Part shown: piece after piece, positions 1-11,761 of the stretch
Layout: each line of letters opens with the position of its first letter
How positions within the stretch are numbered: the stretch's first letter is position 1
From: Theodoxus fluviatilis
Lineage: Eukaryota; Mollusca; Gastropoda; Cycloneritida; Neritidae
NCBI GenBank assembly: GCA_034096865.1
Contig: JAWQFJ010000611.1
Location: forward strand, 50,001 to 87,500
Direction: 5' to 3'
Length of the DNA stretch: 37,500 nucleotides
The notes under the pieces: generated by a model
Told to the model about the DNA's origin: nothing
The model's database searches: none
The model's input: the letters and a program-made list of their open reading frames with translations, nothing else
Translations under genes and position numbers: made by a program

Positions 1-450
1 ATGGATGGATGGATGGATGGATGGGTTAGTAGGTGGGTGGGTGGGTGGGTGGGTAGGTAGGTAGGTAAGTAAATGCATAAATGCGTGAATGAATCTGTGA
101 TGATGGATGCATGGATGGATGCATGTATGGATGGGTTAGTGGGTGGGTGGGTGGTTGGGTAGGTAAGTAGATAAATAAATGCATGAATGCGTGAGTGAAT
201 GAATGAATGAATAACAGAATGGATGGTTGGATGCATGGATGCATGGATGGATGGATGGATGGATGGATGGATGGATGGATGGATGGGTTAGTAGGTGGGT
301 GGGTGGGTGGGTGGGTAGGTAGGTAGGTAAGTAAATGCATAAATGCGTGAATGAATGAATGAATGAATGAATGGATGAATGGATGAATGGATGGATGGAT
401 GGATGGATGGATGGATGATGGATGGATGGATGGATGGATGGATGGATGGA
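1..450. repeat. GGAT/GGGT tetranucleotide array with higher-order structure
   Basis: The window opens inside a tetranucleotide array of GGAT, GGGT, GTAG and GAAT units. A block starting ATGGGTTAGT occurs three times, at 21, 131 and 283. The first and third copies are identical for about 74 bp (21-94 and 283-356) and the second is diverged, so units have been amplified as a higher-order block. The open frames here (His-Pro-Ser-Ile repeats on the minus strand) are products of a stop-free repeat and not genes. The left end lies outside the window. Confidence 0.95.
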
Positions 451-766
451 TAATGAATAAAGGCATAACAGATTAAATAAAATCATTGGCAACATTGCGT
501 TTTCTCCATGTAATTAGAAAACGTCTTTACAAAGATTCAAGGTAGAGCAAAGACCTGTTCCGTGCGAGATACAAACTGCATAACGAAGGTATGTTGACAA
601 AGGACTCGTTTGTTTTGCTGATAATAAAACATCAAACAAGTTTCAGTTCCTCTAATGTGGCAAAGTTTTGTTTTCTGTGTGAAATATTTTTTGAGGATGG
701 CGAAATAATTTCACCAATCTCTTTCATTCAATAATCCAGTCAGGTGTTTCTTCATCGATAACTCAC
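451..766. other. Unassigned sequence between array and lectin-domain exon
   Basis: AT-rich single-copy-looking sequence with no supported feature. It should be intron downstream of the lectin-domain exon, which ends at 767 on the minus strand at a GTGAGT donor. Confidence 0.5.
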
Positions 767-961
767 ATCTGACGGCGAAGACTTCCACTTCACACAGCTG
801 TAGTATGCTACATCTGGTGATGGAGATGTTGACAGTGGAGGCCGTCACGGGAGGAGAGAAGATTACAGACACAACGGGACGGTCGTTGTAAACAGTCCTG
901 TTTTCTGGACGAACCACGTGGTCTCCCACTCGAACAACAAGAGGTCCATAATTGTTGGCCC
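767..961 (-). CDS. F5/8 type C (fucolectin-like) domain gene, C-terminal half exon
   Basis: This 195 nt internal exon on the minus strand encodes about 64 residues, from ANNYGPLVVRVGD to LQLCEVEVFAVR. The closing LxLCEVEVFA motif with an upstream VVRVG strand is the signature end of the F5/8 type C / fucolectin galactose-binding-like domain, a calcium-associated lectin or adhesion module usually found in secreted or membrane proteins. The acceptor reads GGCACAG before 961 and the donor GTGAGT starts at 766; both are consensus. The exon is entered in phase 1 and left in phase 1. It joins the exon ending at 1336 in frame across a 374 bp intron. The rest of the protein lies left of 767, in unseen sequence or in exons I cannot recognise. 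Molluscs often fuse this domain to EGF-like or phosphatase regions, but nothing here shows which. Confidence 0.78.
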
Positions 962-1335
962 CTGTGCCAAAACAACAAAGTACGAGCGTCACTTTTTCGT
1001 CTTTGTATTATAAAATGTCACAATTCTTTTGAGCGTTAGAAGTGAAAAAATGTACATCATGCAATTGAAGGTTTCTTTGAATTATCTCTCTACGTGCCAG
1101 ATGATCACCAAGAAAGCATGGTGCTGTGATAAATACACTGCATTAGGCCCTGAAAGTTCTGTGACCAGAGAAGGGGCATTTATTGGCAGACGCCTTAAGG
1201 GGAGCTTTGCATATTCCATCCAGCATTATTTTAGTATGATACAGACACTGGTTTCGTGTATTTTATTCTGTGAGAAATGTTCGATAAAACTATTGCTGAC
1301 ACGACACTGAAAATAATAATCATAATTAATTGTAC

Positions 1336-1420
1336 CTTCTCCTCTCTGGAAGATGGTCACGTTGGATATGTCATACAGGCCTCCCAGGTTCACNNNATTG
1401 CAGGTCGTGTGAAGCCCTTG
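1336..1420 (-). CDS. F5/8 type C (fucolectin-like) domain gene, middle exon (5' edge uncertain)
   Basis: The minus strand encodes VNLGGLYDISNVTIFQRGE, the canonical core strand of an F5/8 type C domain (pattern VxLGxxYxIxxVxIxxR). It is preceded by a Thr/Cys segment like the C-x-HT stretch of fucolectins. The exon ends in phase 1 with donor GTACAA at 1335, and joining to the exon at 961 keeps the domain pattern. The upstream acceptor is not clear, so the start is approximate. Three N bases (1394-1396) replace exactly one codon just before VNLGG, where the family usually has Trp or a polar residue. Confidence 0.7.
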
Positions 1421-2044
1421 GCTTTTCAAAGCTTTCATGGTTGTCAGGATGTGAGCAAGTCAGGACGCTTTTTCCGTAGCCCATCGTAGTTTAAGAATTG
1501 AATAGGGTGGCATGGTAAGTCTTTTCCGAATCCCCACCCTAAAGGGACATTACTCCCACAACAAAACAACAACTGTTTACAAACACGACAGAGATAAGTA
1601 GAACAACGATGAGATTAATTTGAAAATGAAATTCAACCCACCATCCCTAAAAAAGGTGCCGATAATGGAAAAGGAAAAGATATGAAGATGACGAAGTTTT
1701 ACAGCCTATCAGCCCTTGTAGGCTTTGTAAAGTCCTTGAATATGAAACTCACTGGAGCTGGTTGGAATAAGAGCAAGTCAAATCTCGATATCGGGAACAG
1801 AACAAGTCAAGTGAGTTAAGTAACTTAAAGTTTGTAGTGGTTGCTGATTCATGTGTATTAGAATTTTTTGGTGGTGATCACGGGTGTAAACAAAAAGGAG
1901 TATTGTAGTGCTGGTCTGATTGACGTGGATGTTAAGACTATTCTGTGGTGCTTTTAATCACAATTAATGGGCTACATCGTCTTTGGAACAGTTGAGGTTA
2001 TGAAATTTCTGTTCAACAGATAAAAACAACAACAGATCATTTCT
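1421..2044. other. Unassigned intergenic or intronic sequence
   Basis: No gene supported. Only short open frames without family resemblance were seen. The N-terminal half of the F5/8C domain should lie on the minus strand upstream of exon 1336-1420, but it was not found before the LINE begins at about 2045. It may be interrupted or displaced by the LINE insertion. Confidence 0.4.
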
Positions 2045-2145
2045 GTACTCGAACTCGAACTCTTTTATTTAGGCCCGTAACGTGACAAGAAACACAAAAA
2101 ACCTAGCGAACCGAGTTATCAGTTCATCTGATGGACAATCAAAGA

Positions 2146-4998
2146 TCAACTCGAGGTAGTGCGCTCCTGCTCAAGTTCCTTGTCTCTCAGAGTTAACGCA
2201 TAATGTATGAACATCGCTACGTCCCTAGTTAAACTTGAATCCGATCCCTCCATCAAATACATACATCCCGTTTGGGTGTGACTCTTCAGATGCCGTTTTA
2301 TATATCCTTTCCTAAGGTCATCATTAACAGGGGAAAATAAGAGGAAATATTCTTCATTTTCATCAGTTGCACAAAAGGCGCACTTAGTATCCAAGTGCTG
2401 CTGATTGATGTACTTCTTGTTTGACAGCAGATCATTAATTCCAAAGCGAAAACGCACAAAGGTATCCCGGAATTTCTTAATGGTGAGACTAAATAGATAA
2501 TCTTCTGTACCTAAATGATCTTTGAAAGATAAATACCCATTATATCTGGCACTGGTTGTACATTTTTGGTGCCATATTTGGTAAAAAGAGTCTTGTAGCC
2601 TCTGTTTAAATTGCTTCAGAAAGGACATTTTGTTTCTGACCCCCTTGTTTAGCCATACGTAGGAGAAGCCATACTTACATAAACAGTTTCTAATATGCTC
2701 CACCCAGTTTAGATTATGTGAAATATTTGAGTTTTGCAACATGAGATATGCCTGTTTGGGTAATCTTGTAGATGACATAGTAGAAAGCCTGAGCCAGTAT
2801 TTTACTGCCCTAGTGATGTGCGAGACAGACAGAGGGTATCTTCCAAGATCCCCGTACACCATGTGATTTGGTGTCCGTGTGTCCAAACCGAGAAGTCTCT
2901 TGCAGGCGAACGTATGAACCTTCTCGATTTTATCTGCATTACCTAGGCCCCATATCTCGGAGCCATAGAGTAAAGTCGACTGCACCTGCGAGTCGAAGAG
3001 CTTAAAAAACACTTTGGGGTCAAAGGTGTGTAGGCTCCACATAGCCTTCAAAATTTGGACAGACTTCAGTTTTCCTTTTGTGGCCAGATCTTCAGTACAC
3101 ATGTTCATAGATAACTTGGTGGAAAAGACAAAGCCAAGGTACGTATACTGATTGACTACTTCTAGAGTCCTATTGTCAAGAAACCATTTTTCACCTTTCG
3201 CTAGGTGACCACCCTTACGAAAAACCATAACTTTTGTTTTTCCTATGTTGATTTTAAGACCTAATGACTGGGACACATTGCTCAAGTTATCTAGTTGATT
3301 TTGTAGTCCAGAAGGAGTGGTCGAGAGAAGAGCTACGTCATCTGCAAATAAGAGAAAGTAGAGTTCTCTCGTTCCCGGCAGAAGCTGGACGCCATGTTTA
3401 CCGTACATGCGGACGTAGTCTGCAACCGAGTTCATGTACAGAGCGAATATTATCGGGCTCTCCAAGGCTCCTTGCTTCACGCCTGCTGGGCATTTGAAGA
3501 AATCTGATAATGTCCATTTCCACCTGACACATGCCTGGACATTAGCATACATAGCCTTCAACATTCTAATGAATTTTGCTGAAAGACCTACGTCTTCGAG
3601 GGCATGCCAGAGAAGATTCCGGTTCACAGAATCAAAAGCCTTCTCATAGTCAATGAAGGCTACGTAAAGCTTCCCGCGTCGGTCGCCGTAGACACACTTG
3701 AGGATCATGGAATACAGCGTGAAAATGTGGTCAACTGTTGAGTGATCCAGCCTGAAGCCTGCCTGTTCGGGACAGATTTTGCTTTGGGCCTCCGCCCAGA
3801 GGCGCAAACGACTGGTCAGTATGGAAGAAAATATCTTGCTAAGCGTGCTTAGCAAAGATATACCTCGATAGTTGTTTGGATCTGATCTAGATCCTTTTTT
3901 GAACAGCGGAATTATGACAGAACTAGACCATTCGTTTGGAAAGGACTGTGTGTCAAATAGTGTATTAAATACCTTTGTCAAGAAAGGTCCAATCAAGTCA
4001 CAGGCCATTTTATAACACTCGCCTGGGATTTCGTCTAGACCTGGCGATTTCCCAGGTTTGATTTTGTGTATGGCCGTCTTAACCTCTTCCAATGAAATGA
4101 CATCGTCCAGTTCATTCACCCTCTGGTCATCCGCGACCTCACGAGTGTTTACTCTGCCAGCCACTGAATCAGATTTATCGTCCAAGTATCGATGAAACAG
4201 AGCTTCAAAGTGTTCTTTCCAAATGTTTATGTCGATGTCGACATGAGGAGGTGGCCTGCTTGTTGCCCGTCTCACGAGTGACCAAAATTTATTAGAGTCC
4301 CTGATGCTGTCGAGAAGAGAGATCCGACAGGAAGTGAAATAGTTTCTTTTCTTCTCGCGGATGATGTATTTATAAGTCTTTCTGGCGCTTATATACCTTT
4401 CTTTGCATGCTAGAGATTTCAGTTTTCTGAATTTAATGAGGGCACATTTTGTTTCCCTTTTTGCTTTAAAGCACTCATAATCATACCAGTCAGATCTTTT
4501 TGCAGGGAATGATGAACTGTTTTTCAAGATGTCTTTCCTCATGCACTGAGCACAGGAGAGAATGGCACAATTGAACAATCGGAGAGCTGATTCTACAGAA
4601 GTCCCCATCATTTCTGATGCGCTCTCTAGGCGTTGAAGAAAGGGCACGCTTTGAAAATTTCTTTGGAATTCACTAGCTTTGCTGGCGTCCCACTTAACCT
4701 TTGAAATGTATTTCTTTCTTGGTACAGGTTTGTGAGTGCGAGTAGGAGTGCCAACTGTAATTTCCAAAGGCATATGATTGCTCTCAATACGGTCAGCAAC
4801 GACAAGATCAACTGAACAGTCAGTGTAATCGCCAGATAGCAAACAGTAGTCGATTACGCTTTCTCCGTGTGAGGAAACATATGTAAAACTGCCTTCGCTA
4901 TCTCCAGGCGTGCGTCCATTTACGATACACAACTGATGAATAATACAGCTATTTTTTAGTATGTCACCGAAATTGTTCACGGTGCTATCTTGAGACAA
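2146..4998 (-). pseudogene. LINE ORF2 fragment: end of endonuclease plus reverse transcriptase
   Basis: This 950-residue frame holds, in order: the last part of the AP endonuclease (residues about 1-83), a linker, the reverse transcriptase (about 285-640), and a C-terminal domain. RT landmarks are KPGKSPGLDEIP, the palm motif FIDYEKAFD with catalytic D450, GVKQGALESPIIFALYMN, and the FADD box with D553 and D554. All three catalytic aspartates are kept. The endonuclease motif normally reading SDHxPL here reads SNHMPL (about 73-78), losing the key Asp. A C-x2-C pair (C873, C876) begins what in relatives is a CCHC-like knuckle, but the following His and Cys positions read Tyr and Ser. The RT part is strikingly intact for such an element, so decay seems recent. 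The first listed Met is a TTG codon; the true frame continues from 5010-5249 after a frameshift near 5000-5030. Confidence 0.93.
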
Positions 4999-5009
4999 GC
5001 GATACTGCC

Positions 5010-5608
5010 TTAGAGAGGGACAACAGAAGCTGGTTGCTCCAGTCCGTCATTGTCGTCCCCTTCATCTTCTATAGTTAGGGCATCCCACTCTCCAATCCGG
5101 GCGTTCAAGTCGCCACAAATCATTATGGCCGATCCTGGAAATGCTTCTTGCATGTGTAAAATGGCATCCTCCAACAGGAACAGGCTGCAGTTAATATTTC
5201 GTTCCTTGTAATAAGGTGACTCAATTGGTGGAATATATACGATGATCAAGATTATAATGCTGTTATTTTGAAGGCCAGTAGGTTGTCATACTTGACATTT
5301 ACTTGAGTAATATTGGGTGACAAGTGCTTTTTCAGAATGACAACCACTCCACCTGATCGTCGTCCCTGATTGGAAAGTTTAAAAGCTGGAGAATGGAACA
5401 CCGCATAGTTTTCTGATACGACATCAAAGTTGAAAGATTCAGCTGTGAAAGTCTCCAGCATACAGTAAAGGTCAAAAGAAAATATGTATTCTGTGAAACC
5501 TGGTTCACCTAGTCTTGAGGCAAGTCCATCAATGTTCCAACAGACTATATTTAGGTCATCAGGTTTCAAAGTGTGCCCATCTTCATTCAGTGCTTGCGTT
5601 TGTTGCAC
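5010..5608 (-). pseudogene. LINE AP endonuclease N-terminal part, frameshifted
   Basis: Two adjacent frames carry the start of the endonuclease. Frame one (5608-5252) includes LNIVCWNIDGL (first Asn/Trp motif) and a Glu motif LYCMLETF, then a Gly-rich GRRSGGVVVIL strand. Frame two (5249-5010) includes VYIPPIESPYY and GDLNARIGEWD, which hold the Asp and Asn of the active site. The frames differ by one base near 5255. Another shift near 5000-5030 separates them from the RT frame. These endonucleases nick target DNA to prime reverse transcription. Upstream, 6078-5614 stays open but shows no domain I recognise; it may be the end of ORF1 or the 5' leader. Confidence 0.88.
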
Positions 5609-5675
5609 CGTAGTTATTGTGTTACGATAAAACTCACACTCATTTTGACATTCAGGGCGCCGGCCTTCCCGTCAT

Positions 5676-5884
5676 GTATCCTCTGTCGATCTCTGTGAAG
5701 ACAGACTTCTCCTCTGTCGATCTCTGTGAAGACAGACTTCTCCTCTGTCGATCTCTGTGAAGACAGACTGTCGATCTCTGTGAAGACAGACTTCTCCTCT
5801 GTCGATCTCTGTGAAGACAGACTTCTCCTCTGTCGATCTCTGTGAATACAGACTTCTCCTCTGTCGATCTCTGTGAAGACAGAC
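5676..5884. repeat. 31-bp minisatellite at the LINE 5' end
   Basis: Seven tandem units share the core CTCTGTCGATCTCTGTGAAG. Six are 31 bp and the fourth is cut to 23 bp. Spacing is exact: 6 x 31 plus 23 gives the 209 bp observed. One unit has a single change (gaatacag for gaagacag). The array sits just upstream of the endonuclease start on the minus strand, where some LINEs carry promoter monomers. Whether it belongs to the element or arose after insertion cannot be told from one copy. Confidence 0.9.
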
Positions 5885-6108
5885 TTCTCGTCCGGCGAAG
5901 CCGTCCCTGCCATACAGTCCGTCTGGTGTTGCAGCGACGCTTTCCCGTTTTCCGGGAATGACGCCACGCTGTTTGCTAGTTGGCCTCCCAGAACTACGAC
6001 CGGCATCATCGAAGGTCTCTGACTGAGAGAGGTCGATCTGTTCCGTGTTGGTACTCTGTCGTTTTTACCGGAGTCCAACCAGCTCAGCAGAGTACTCTGG
6101 GTCTGGTA

Positions 6109-6710
<602 letters not shown>

Positions 6711-9599
6711 AAGGAGAGGGGAACAAACCTTTGCATGTCAGCATCACTACTAACGACACAATAAATGCTTCAAAGCTGCGCTGAGCTCTTCTATGTTCTT
6801 TGCCGTGGCACGGTCGTTCATTCAGGGACTTTTAAAATGCAATACATCTAAACCGTACGGACATCCAGAACTGACTCTCTGTATGCATGGCCAAAACAGT
6901 CACATATTTTGCAGCTGCTGGTGTTTAAGAAGCAGAGGGAGAACCAAAGCAACAGGAGGAAAAAAAATCCACATTCTTCTATGTCATTTTGGTGACGATA
7001 TCGAGCGACTTTATTTTGCTTCATTGTGTGCTCATGTCTCATTCTTTAGCAATTTGTGTCAAGAGATGCTTCGGCTGCCTGTCACTCATTCAGCTGCAGT
7101 CATCTGTGTAGCCACTAGAGAGAAGCTTGGCTCCGGATGAGCGGGAGATCTCATTCAGGAGGACAAACCTCGTCCAATTACTTGAGAGTTTCCTTACAAC
7201 ATGTCAGACCGGGCTTTGAAACAGCAGTCATAACTCCCACCAAAAGGCTTCTTTGTGAGCGTCAGAGGTTGGACAAAACGCCGATAGGCAGCAAGGGGAA
7301 ACACGAAACTACGTTACACGGTGAACTCTAATACGTCCATTACTGATACATATGGGACTGGTAATGTACAACATCAGCAGGCGTTTCATTGGAAAACTAA
7401 ACGCTGAATGGTGACGAGTGAGGGAAGAATGATCTTCTCTACTGGCATGTGGTAGATCAAATTACGAGTTATGTTCACTAAATCGCAACATGTTAATTCA
7501 TCTTGGGAACAAAGAGGCTATTTCTGTTGAGAGCTGCTAGAAATCGCGAGTGTCCACGCGATTTGCTGAATAATACGGGGAACAAAGAGTTAGATTGCAA
7601 TGTGTGTCTTTAGATGAGTCACGAAAAACCCTCGCACAATATGATGTTCACCCTATCTGGGAAAAGGTATATTTTTAAAGGGACGTGACTGAACACGATT
7701 CGAACTCCCGACCACTAAACATGACTTACTACTGCAATGGAGATATTTAAATACTATTGTTTTGCGATACAGTTACGTAGAGATTATAACTGTAGTTTGA
7801 CGATTCAAAAAGTCACAACGAGGAGCAAGGGGCATGCACAACACGCTTGGCTTTGAACTGACATCTGACAATCTTCCTCAGTCGTAAAGAAATATGTTAT
7901 GTTGGGACAGCGAACCTCCGGTGGAGTGGGGTAAGAATAGACACCAGTCTTCCTATGCGATTTGTAAGTGGCAAATAACAAGGGAAATCGAGGCTTGACT
8001 TGCATTTACTCTGACCAGCCGCAGCAGTTTTCGTCATCGATGACCTTACATTACCTACAGAGGCTGATAGCCGTGAAATTTCATTCATTACTGTGTTGTA
8101 GAACGAACTTTGTTCTACGTTTTCTACCAGCAGCATGTCCTCATCCGTCTCGTGAGACGACGGGGTAGTTTCTCTTAACGGCGCCTTCTGGAGCAGCGGG
8201 GCAGCTCTGGACTGGTATGCAGGAAACCCCGACTGTGATGCAATCGGCCCGACACTATTTATCGGTGCGACAAGCTAAGATTTTTCTTATGCACAAACCA
8301 CCGACATGGCACAATCGCAGCGATGATTTTATAAGTGCAGGCACAGTCCGATATCTCGCTATCGGCCCATTCATTTTTGGACATATTCGTGCGAACTTTG
8401 TTCTACACCGCTGTCGGGCTCGAGAACTATCTCATCAATTAAATAAATTCCAATATTTTTTCATATTTCCCCTCACTTTCTCTGAAAACGGAGGGCATTC
8501 CTCTGTTTCTGTTTTTAGGCGATCCGAAAGCTATCGGAGGCCATTTGATGGCTCCTGCATGCGAAGCTCTTGGAAGACTACGAGCCCAAAACTTTCGCAG
8601 GATTGCGTCAATCGGACGTATAAGATATCGGGTTGTCCTGCATGCCAACCTTGACCTTGAATGGCACTCTTGTCTGCAGCGCCTGCAGTTGAAGTTTGAG
8701 AAGTCACGGTCCCACTCAGTCCTTCTCTTCCTTCTGGCTGGCCCTCCTATCAGGGTGTCGATCTTGTCTTGTCTCCTCTGTCGTTCCTTCCTGCGTTCTC
8801 ACAGCAAAAGACCAGACACCCCTGTCCTAGACTTAGCATTCCCAGGAGTAGGATCAGTGCGGACCTGTAGCGTGTCTCTCCTGCACACACACAAATGTTT
8901 GGAAGGCAAGGAAGCCCCACTCACGTTCATTATCCAAGTCTTAACCGTCCTTTGAGCGAATCGAGATAATCTTGTGCTCTCAATGAACAAACTATTTAAT
9001 TGTTTCAGTTCAACACACCCATGTCAGAAGTCGGCTCCAAAGTTAAATTATCCCTTAGCGACGTCGTATGCTACTGTTTACACTTTGTATTTCTAACAAA
9101 ATAACTTTTTCCTGGTGGATTTTGTTTCATTCTAGAGTGGCGGTGTCATAGCCGCAACGTAACGAGAAACTTTGGGCAGAGTAACTAATTGTTGTTCATC
9201 TTCTCAGAGATAGGGCGCCTTCTTACGTAAGAAAGATTTAATCCTGGCTTTCAAAACACCCTTTGAATTTTCGTTTGTCTTCTATGCTTGTCATCACCAG
9301 TGCATTGTCCTACGACAAGCGATGCTCCCACAGTGCACTGCTGCTTTTATCAAGCCCTCAACAAGCTGCAGAGTTGTTCTCGTTTGTAAGAATTTCCCCA
9401 CTTACAATGACATTACTTCACAGCCTTATCCAGCCAAGATTACAGAAAAATAATAACACCCATGGCTTTGCAAATCCGCGCACAAAATAGTCATTGCTGC
9501 ATAGTAATGTTTTTGCTTTGTGGTTTGTATGTTGTTGCGTTTTTTTAAATAGATATTTTTGCGATGCTAAAGATGAACCTTTTTTAAAACTCCACTCTG

Positions 9600-9600
<1 letters not shown>
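6711..9600. other. Unassigned single-copy-looking region
   Basis: About 2.9 kb with only short open frames that overlap on both strands and resemble no family I recognise. Within it, 8214-8231 and 8629-8646 form an imperfect inverted repeat pair (15 of 18 matching). CCGATA and TATCGG form a small hairpin at 8349-8366. I see no splice-supported exon. Confidence 0.45.
8214..8646. repeat. Possible small inverted-repeat element
   Basis: The sequence starting GGTATGCAGGAAACCCCG at 8214 matches the reverse complement of 8629-8646 (GGCATGCAGGACAACCCG) at 15 of 18 positions. The 433 bp between contain further ATCGG/CCGAT words, including the hairpin at 8349-8366. This resembles a non-autonomous DNA element with terminal inverted repeats, but no target duplication is evident and chance is not excluded. 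Confidence 0.3.
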
Positions 9601-9601
<1 letters not shown>

Positions 9602-9661
<60 letters not shown>

Positions 9662-9681
9662 ACACACAGACACACACACAG

Positions 9682-9720
<39 letters not shown>
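9602..9720. repeat. CA dinucleotide array
   Basis: About 119 bp of CA repeats, interrupted by three CAGA/GATA steps spaced 10-12 bp. The Thr-His and Val-Cys open frames are artefacts. Confidence 0.97.
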
Positions 9721-9721
<1 letters not shown>

Positions 9722-10244
9722 AATGTAAAACTCTGTTACCGCATGCGATGGTTATATCGTTCTTGAGGTAAATGATTTTGTCTTTGGATATTTTGTTACA
9801 TTTATCCTAAAATTTCATCATTTTAAATGTTAAAAGTCCAAAACGGCTTGGTTTGTGTCGTTTTTCTGTCAGCACAAATACGACGGCACATGGAAGGTGC
9901 AAGTCTTTGTAATATGATCATGAAGTGGGTACAAACAACTTTCATTCAAAAAGTCACACCACTTTGGCTCTTTCAAGAAATATCCCTCCCCCCTAGTCCA
10001 CACCCCTTCCGCGAGCCCTGACCCTCACCCTTTCAACAACATAAAAATTCGAATTGGACGGAACTTGTCCACGGTCTCCACAGAGAAAGATCTCTCTGCA
10101 TTCGAAAGGTTGGGGTGGGGGTGAGGGAATGGGGGGTGGGGGGTGGGAATGGTAAAAAAACCCACAGAAACAGCGAGCGTTGATAAAAGAGCAGAAAGGC
10201 ACGACCTGGCCGTTGCGAGAGAACACAGGGGAAAACCAAAGTGC
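9721..10244. other. Unassigned; polypurine/G-rich patch
   Basis: No gene supported. A G-rich stretch at about 10109-10148 (runs of GGGG spaced by T or A) lies just before the CpG-dense segment. Confidence 0.45.
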
Positions 10245-10760
10245 AAACAGCGGGATGCCGCTTCAGACACAGGGTCGTATCTCGCTTGGGGGTCGGGCCG
10301 GCACAAAACGCACCCACAAAGCGCGCAGTCACGGTCGGCGGGCGGAGAAAAAGCACGTGGACGCCGTGGCGGGAGCGGAAGGCGTGCTGAACGCCGTCGA
10401 GTACCGCCACACAGGAGCGGGTAGCGGTCGCGTCGGCTGGCACAACAGGTGGCCACCTAGGGTGCCGCGCTCGGCCCCCCCTGCTACCCGCTCGAGTGGC
10501 CTGGGAGGAGGGTCGCGCCTAGCGGGGTGCCGAGTTGACTTTAAGCGGGTAGACAGAGGCTCCCCGCGGGTGGGAGACTCTGACAGGGGCTGGAAGCCTG
10601 GCGTAAAGAGGGTAGCCAGTCCTTCTTGTACTTCGCTTCTTTCATCTGGAGGAAGTGGCGACGGAGTTGGAGATCGGGGTAGGAGTCTACCGCGACAGGT
10701 GCTGCGACGTCTGAAGGAGAGAGGAGAAAAGTTCGGACAGCTGCCCTTGTTTTGGAGCGA
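10245..10760. other. CpG-dense segment, unassigned
   Basis: GC content and CpG density rise sharply compared with AT-rich flanks. Open frames on both strands (198 residues plus, 154 residues minus) are basic or Pro/Arg-rich and match no family I know, so they may only reflect scarce stop codons. The segment could be an island-type promoter or first exon of an unseen gene, or a GC-rich repeat. Confidence 0.4.
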
Positions 10761-11076
10761 CAGAGATGACGGTTGAGATCTGAAATCTTCCACAGTTCGA
10801 TTTTCCGAACTTAGTCAACATTTCAAACGTCACAGTGCCGGGGGGCAAAGCCCGTATTTTGAAACCCGACCAATCATCACCCTTCCGTTTTCCAAGTTCA
10901 GCATGCAAAAGTTCAAATGTCCCCGTCAAGACGGAAACTTCGCAACAGTCAGTGGCAAATAACATGAAGGAGAACTTTAGAATACACCCACGCAAACTTC
11001 AAAATATTCACATCTGTCGAAGCTAAGGAATGAACCTTTTTTTTCACGAACAATAGCGCATGATAATAACAACAGC

Positions 11077-11081
<5 letters not shown>

Positions 11082-11151
<70 letters not shown>
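11082..11151. repeat. GA dinucleotide array
   Basis: About 70 bp of uninterrupted GA. Confidence 0.97.
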
Positions 11152-11155
<4 letters not shown>

Positions 11156-11429
11156 AAATCTGCAGATGTATATTAAAAAAAGTTTATGTAAGCTCTAGTC
11201 GATTGGTGATGTGATTTTATGGCTGCAGAGAAAAACTTGCCATACAATACCAGTTAGGCCTACTGATGTTCGCCTGCAAACACTTTTGACACGCTTCTTG
11301 ACAATAACGTGATCAGAAAGCACCTGTCCAAATGTGACGCGACGTTTCTGTTTGTGTTTTGTTTGTGTCGATGTTCTCTCTTCAGATAAACTTTGTCATC
11401 CGATCAAAACAGCTCCCAAAGTTATTAAC

Positions 11430-11761
11430 AAGAAAAAAGAAAAAGAAGGAGAAGGAGAAGGAAAAGGAGAAGGAGAAAGAGAAGGAGGAGAAGAAGGAGA
11501 AGAAGAAGGAGGAGAAGAAGGAGGAGGAGGAGGACGAGGAGGAGGAGGAGGAGGAGGAGGAGGAGGAGGAGGAGGAGGAGGAGGAGGAGGAGGAGGAGGA
11601 GGAGGAGGAGGAGGAGGAAGAGGAGGAGGAGGAGGAGGAGGAGGAGGGGGAGGGGTAGGGGGAGGGGGAGGGGGAGGGGGAGGGGGAGGGGGAGGGGGAG
11701 GGGGAGGGGGAGGGGGAGGGGGAGGGGGAGGGGGAGGGGGAGGAGGAGGAGGAGGAGGAGT
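11430..11761. repeat. Homopurine tract: GAA/GGA then GGGGGA
   Basis: Over 320 bp of almost pure purine on the plus strand, moving from GAAGGA through pure GGA to GGGGGA hexamers (about 11645-11742) and back to GGA. Such tracts with mirror symmetry can form triplex (H-DNA), and the GGGGGA part can form G-quadruplexes. The Glu, Gly and Leu/Pro open frames are artefacts. Confidence 0.95.

Larger units (their letters stand above)
2045..6100 (-). mobile_element. APE-type non-LTR retrotransposon (LINE), decayed copy
   Basis: Read on the minus strand, the element runs from a 5' region with a 31-bp minisatellite (about 6100-5610), through an AP-like endonuclease (5608 to about 4750), to a reverse transcriptase and a Cys-rich tail ending at a stop near 2146. 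It closes with a short 3' UTR containing AATAAA and a doubled GTTCGA tail at about 2070-2045. The layout (APE, RT, C-terminal C-x2-C motif, short repeat tail) is that of a LINE of the APE class. I do not assign a clade. Two frameshifts and a changed endonuclease residue make it non-autonomous. The left boundary is inferred from the tail; the right one is where GA/GATA repeats begin. No target-site duplication was identified. Confidence 0.93.

Noticed and set aside
7681..7745. tRNA-like minus-strand sequence with a GAGTTCGAATC B-box
   Set aside because: No cloverleaf or A-box at correct spacing could be built. At best it is a degraded tRNA-derived repeat.
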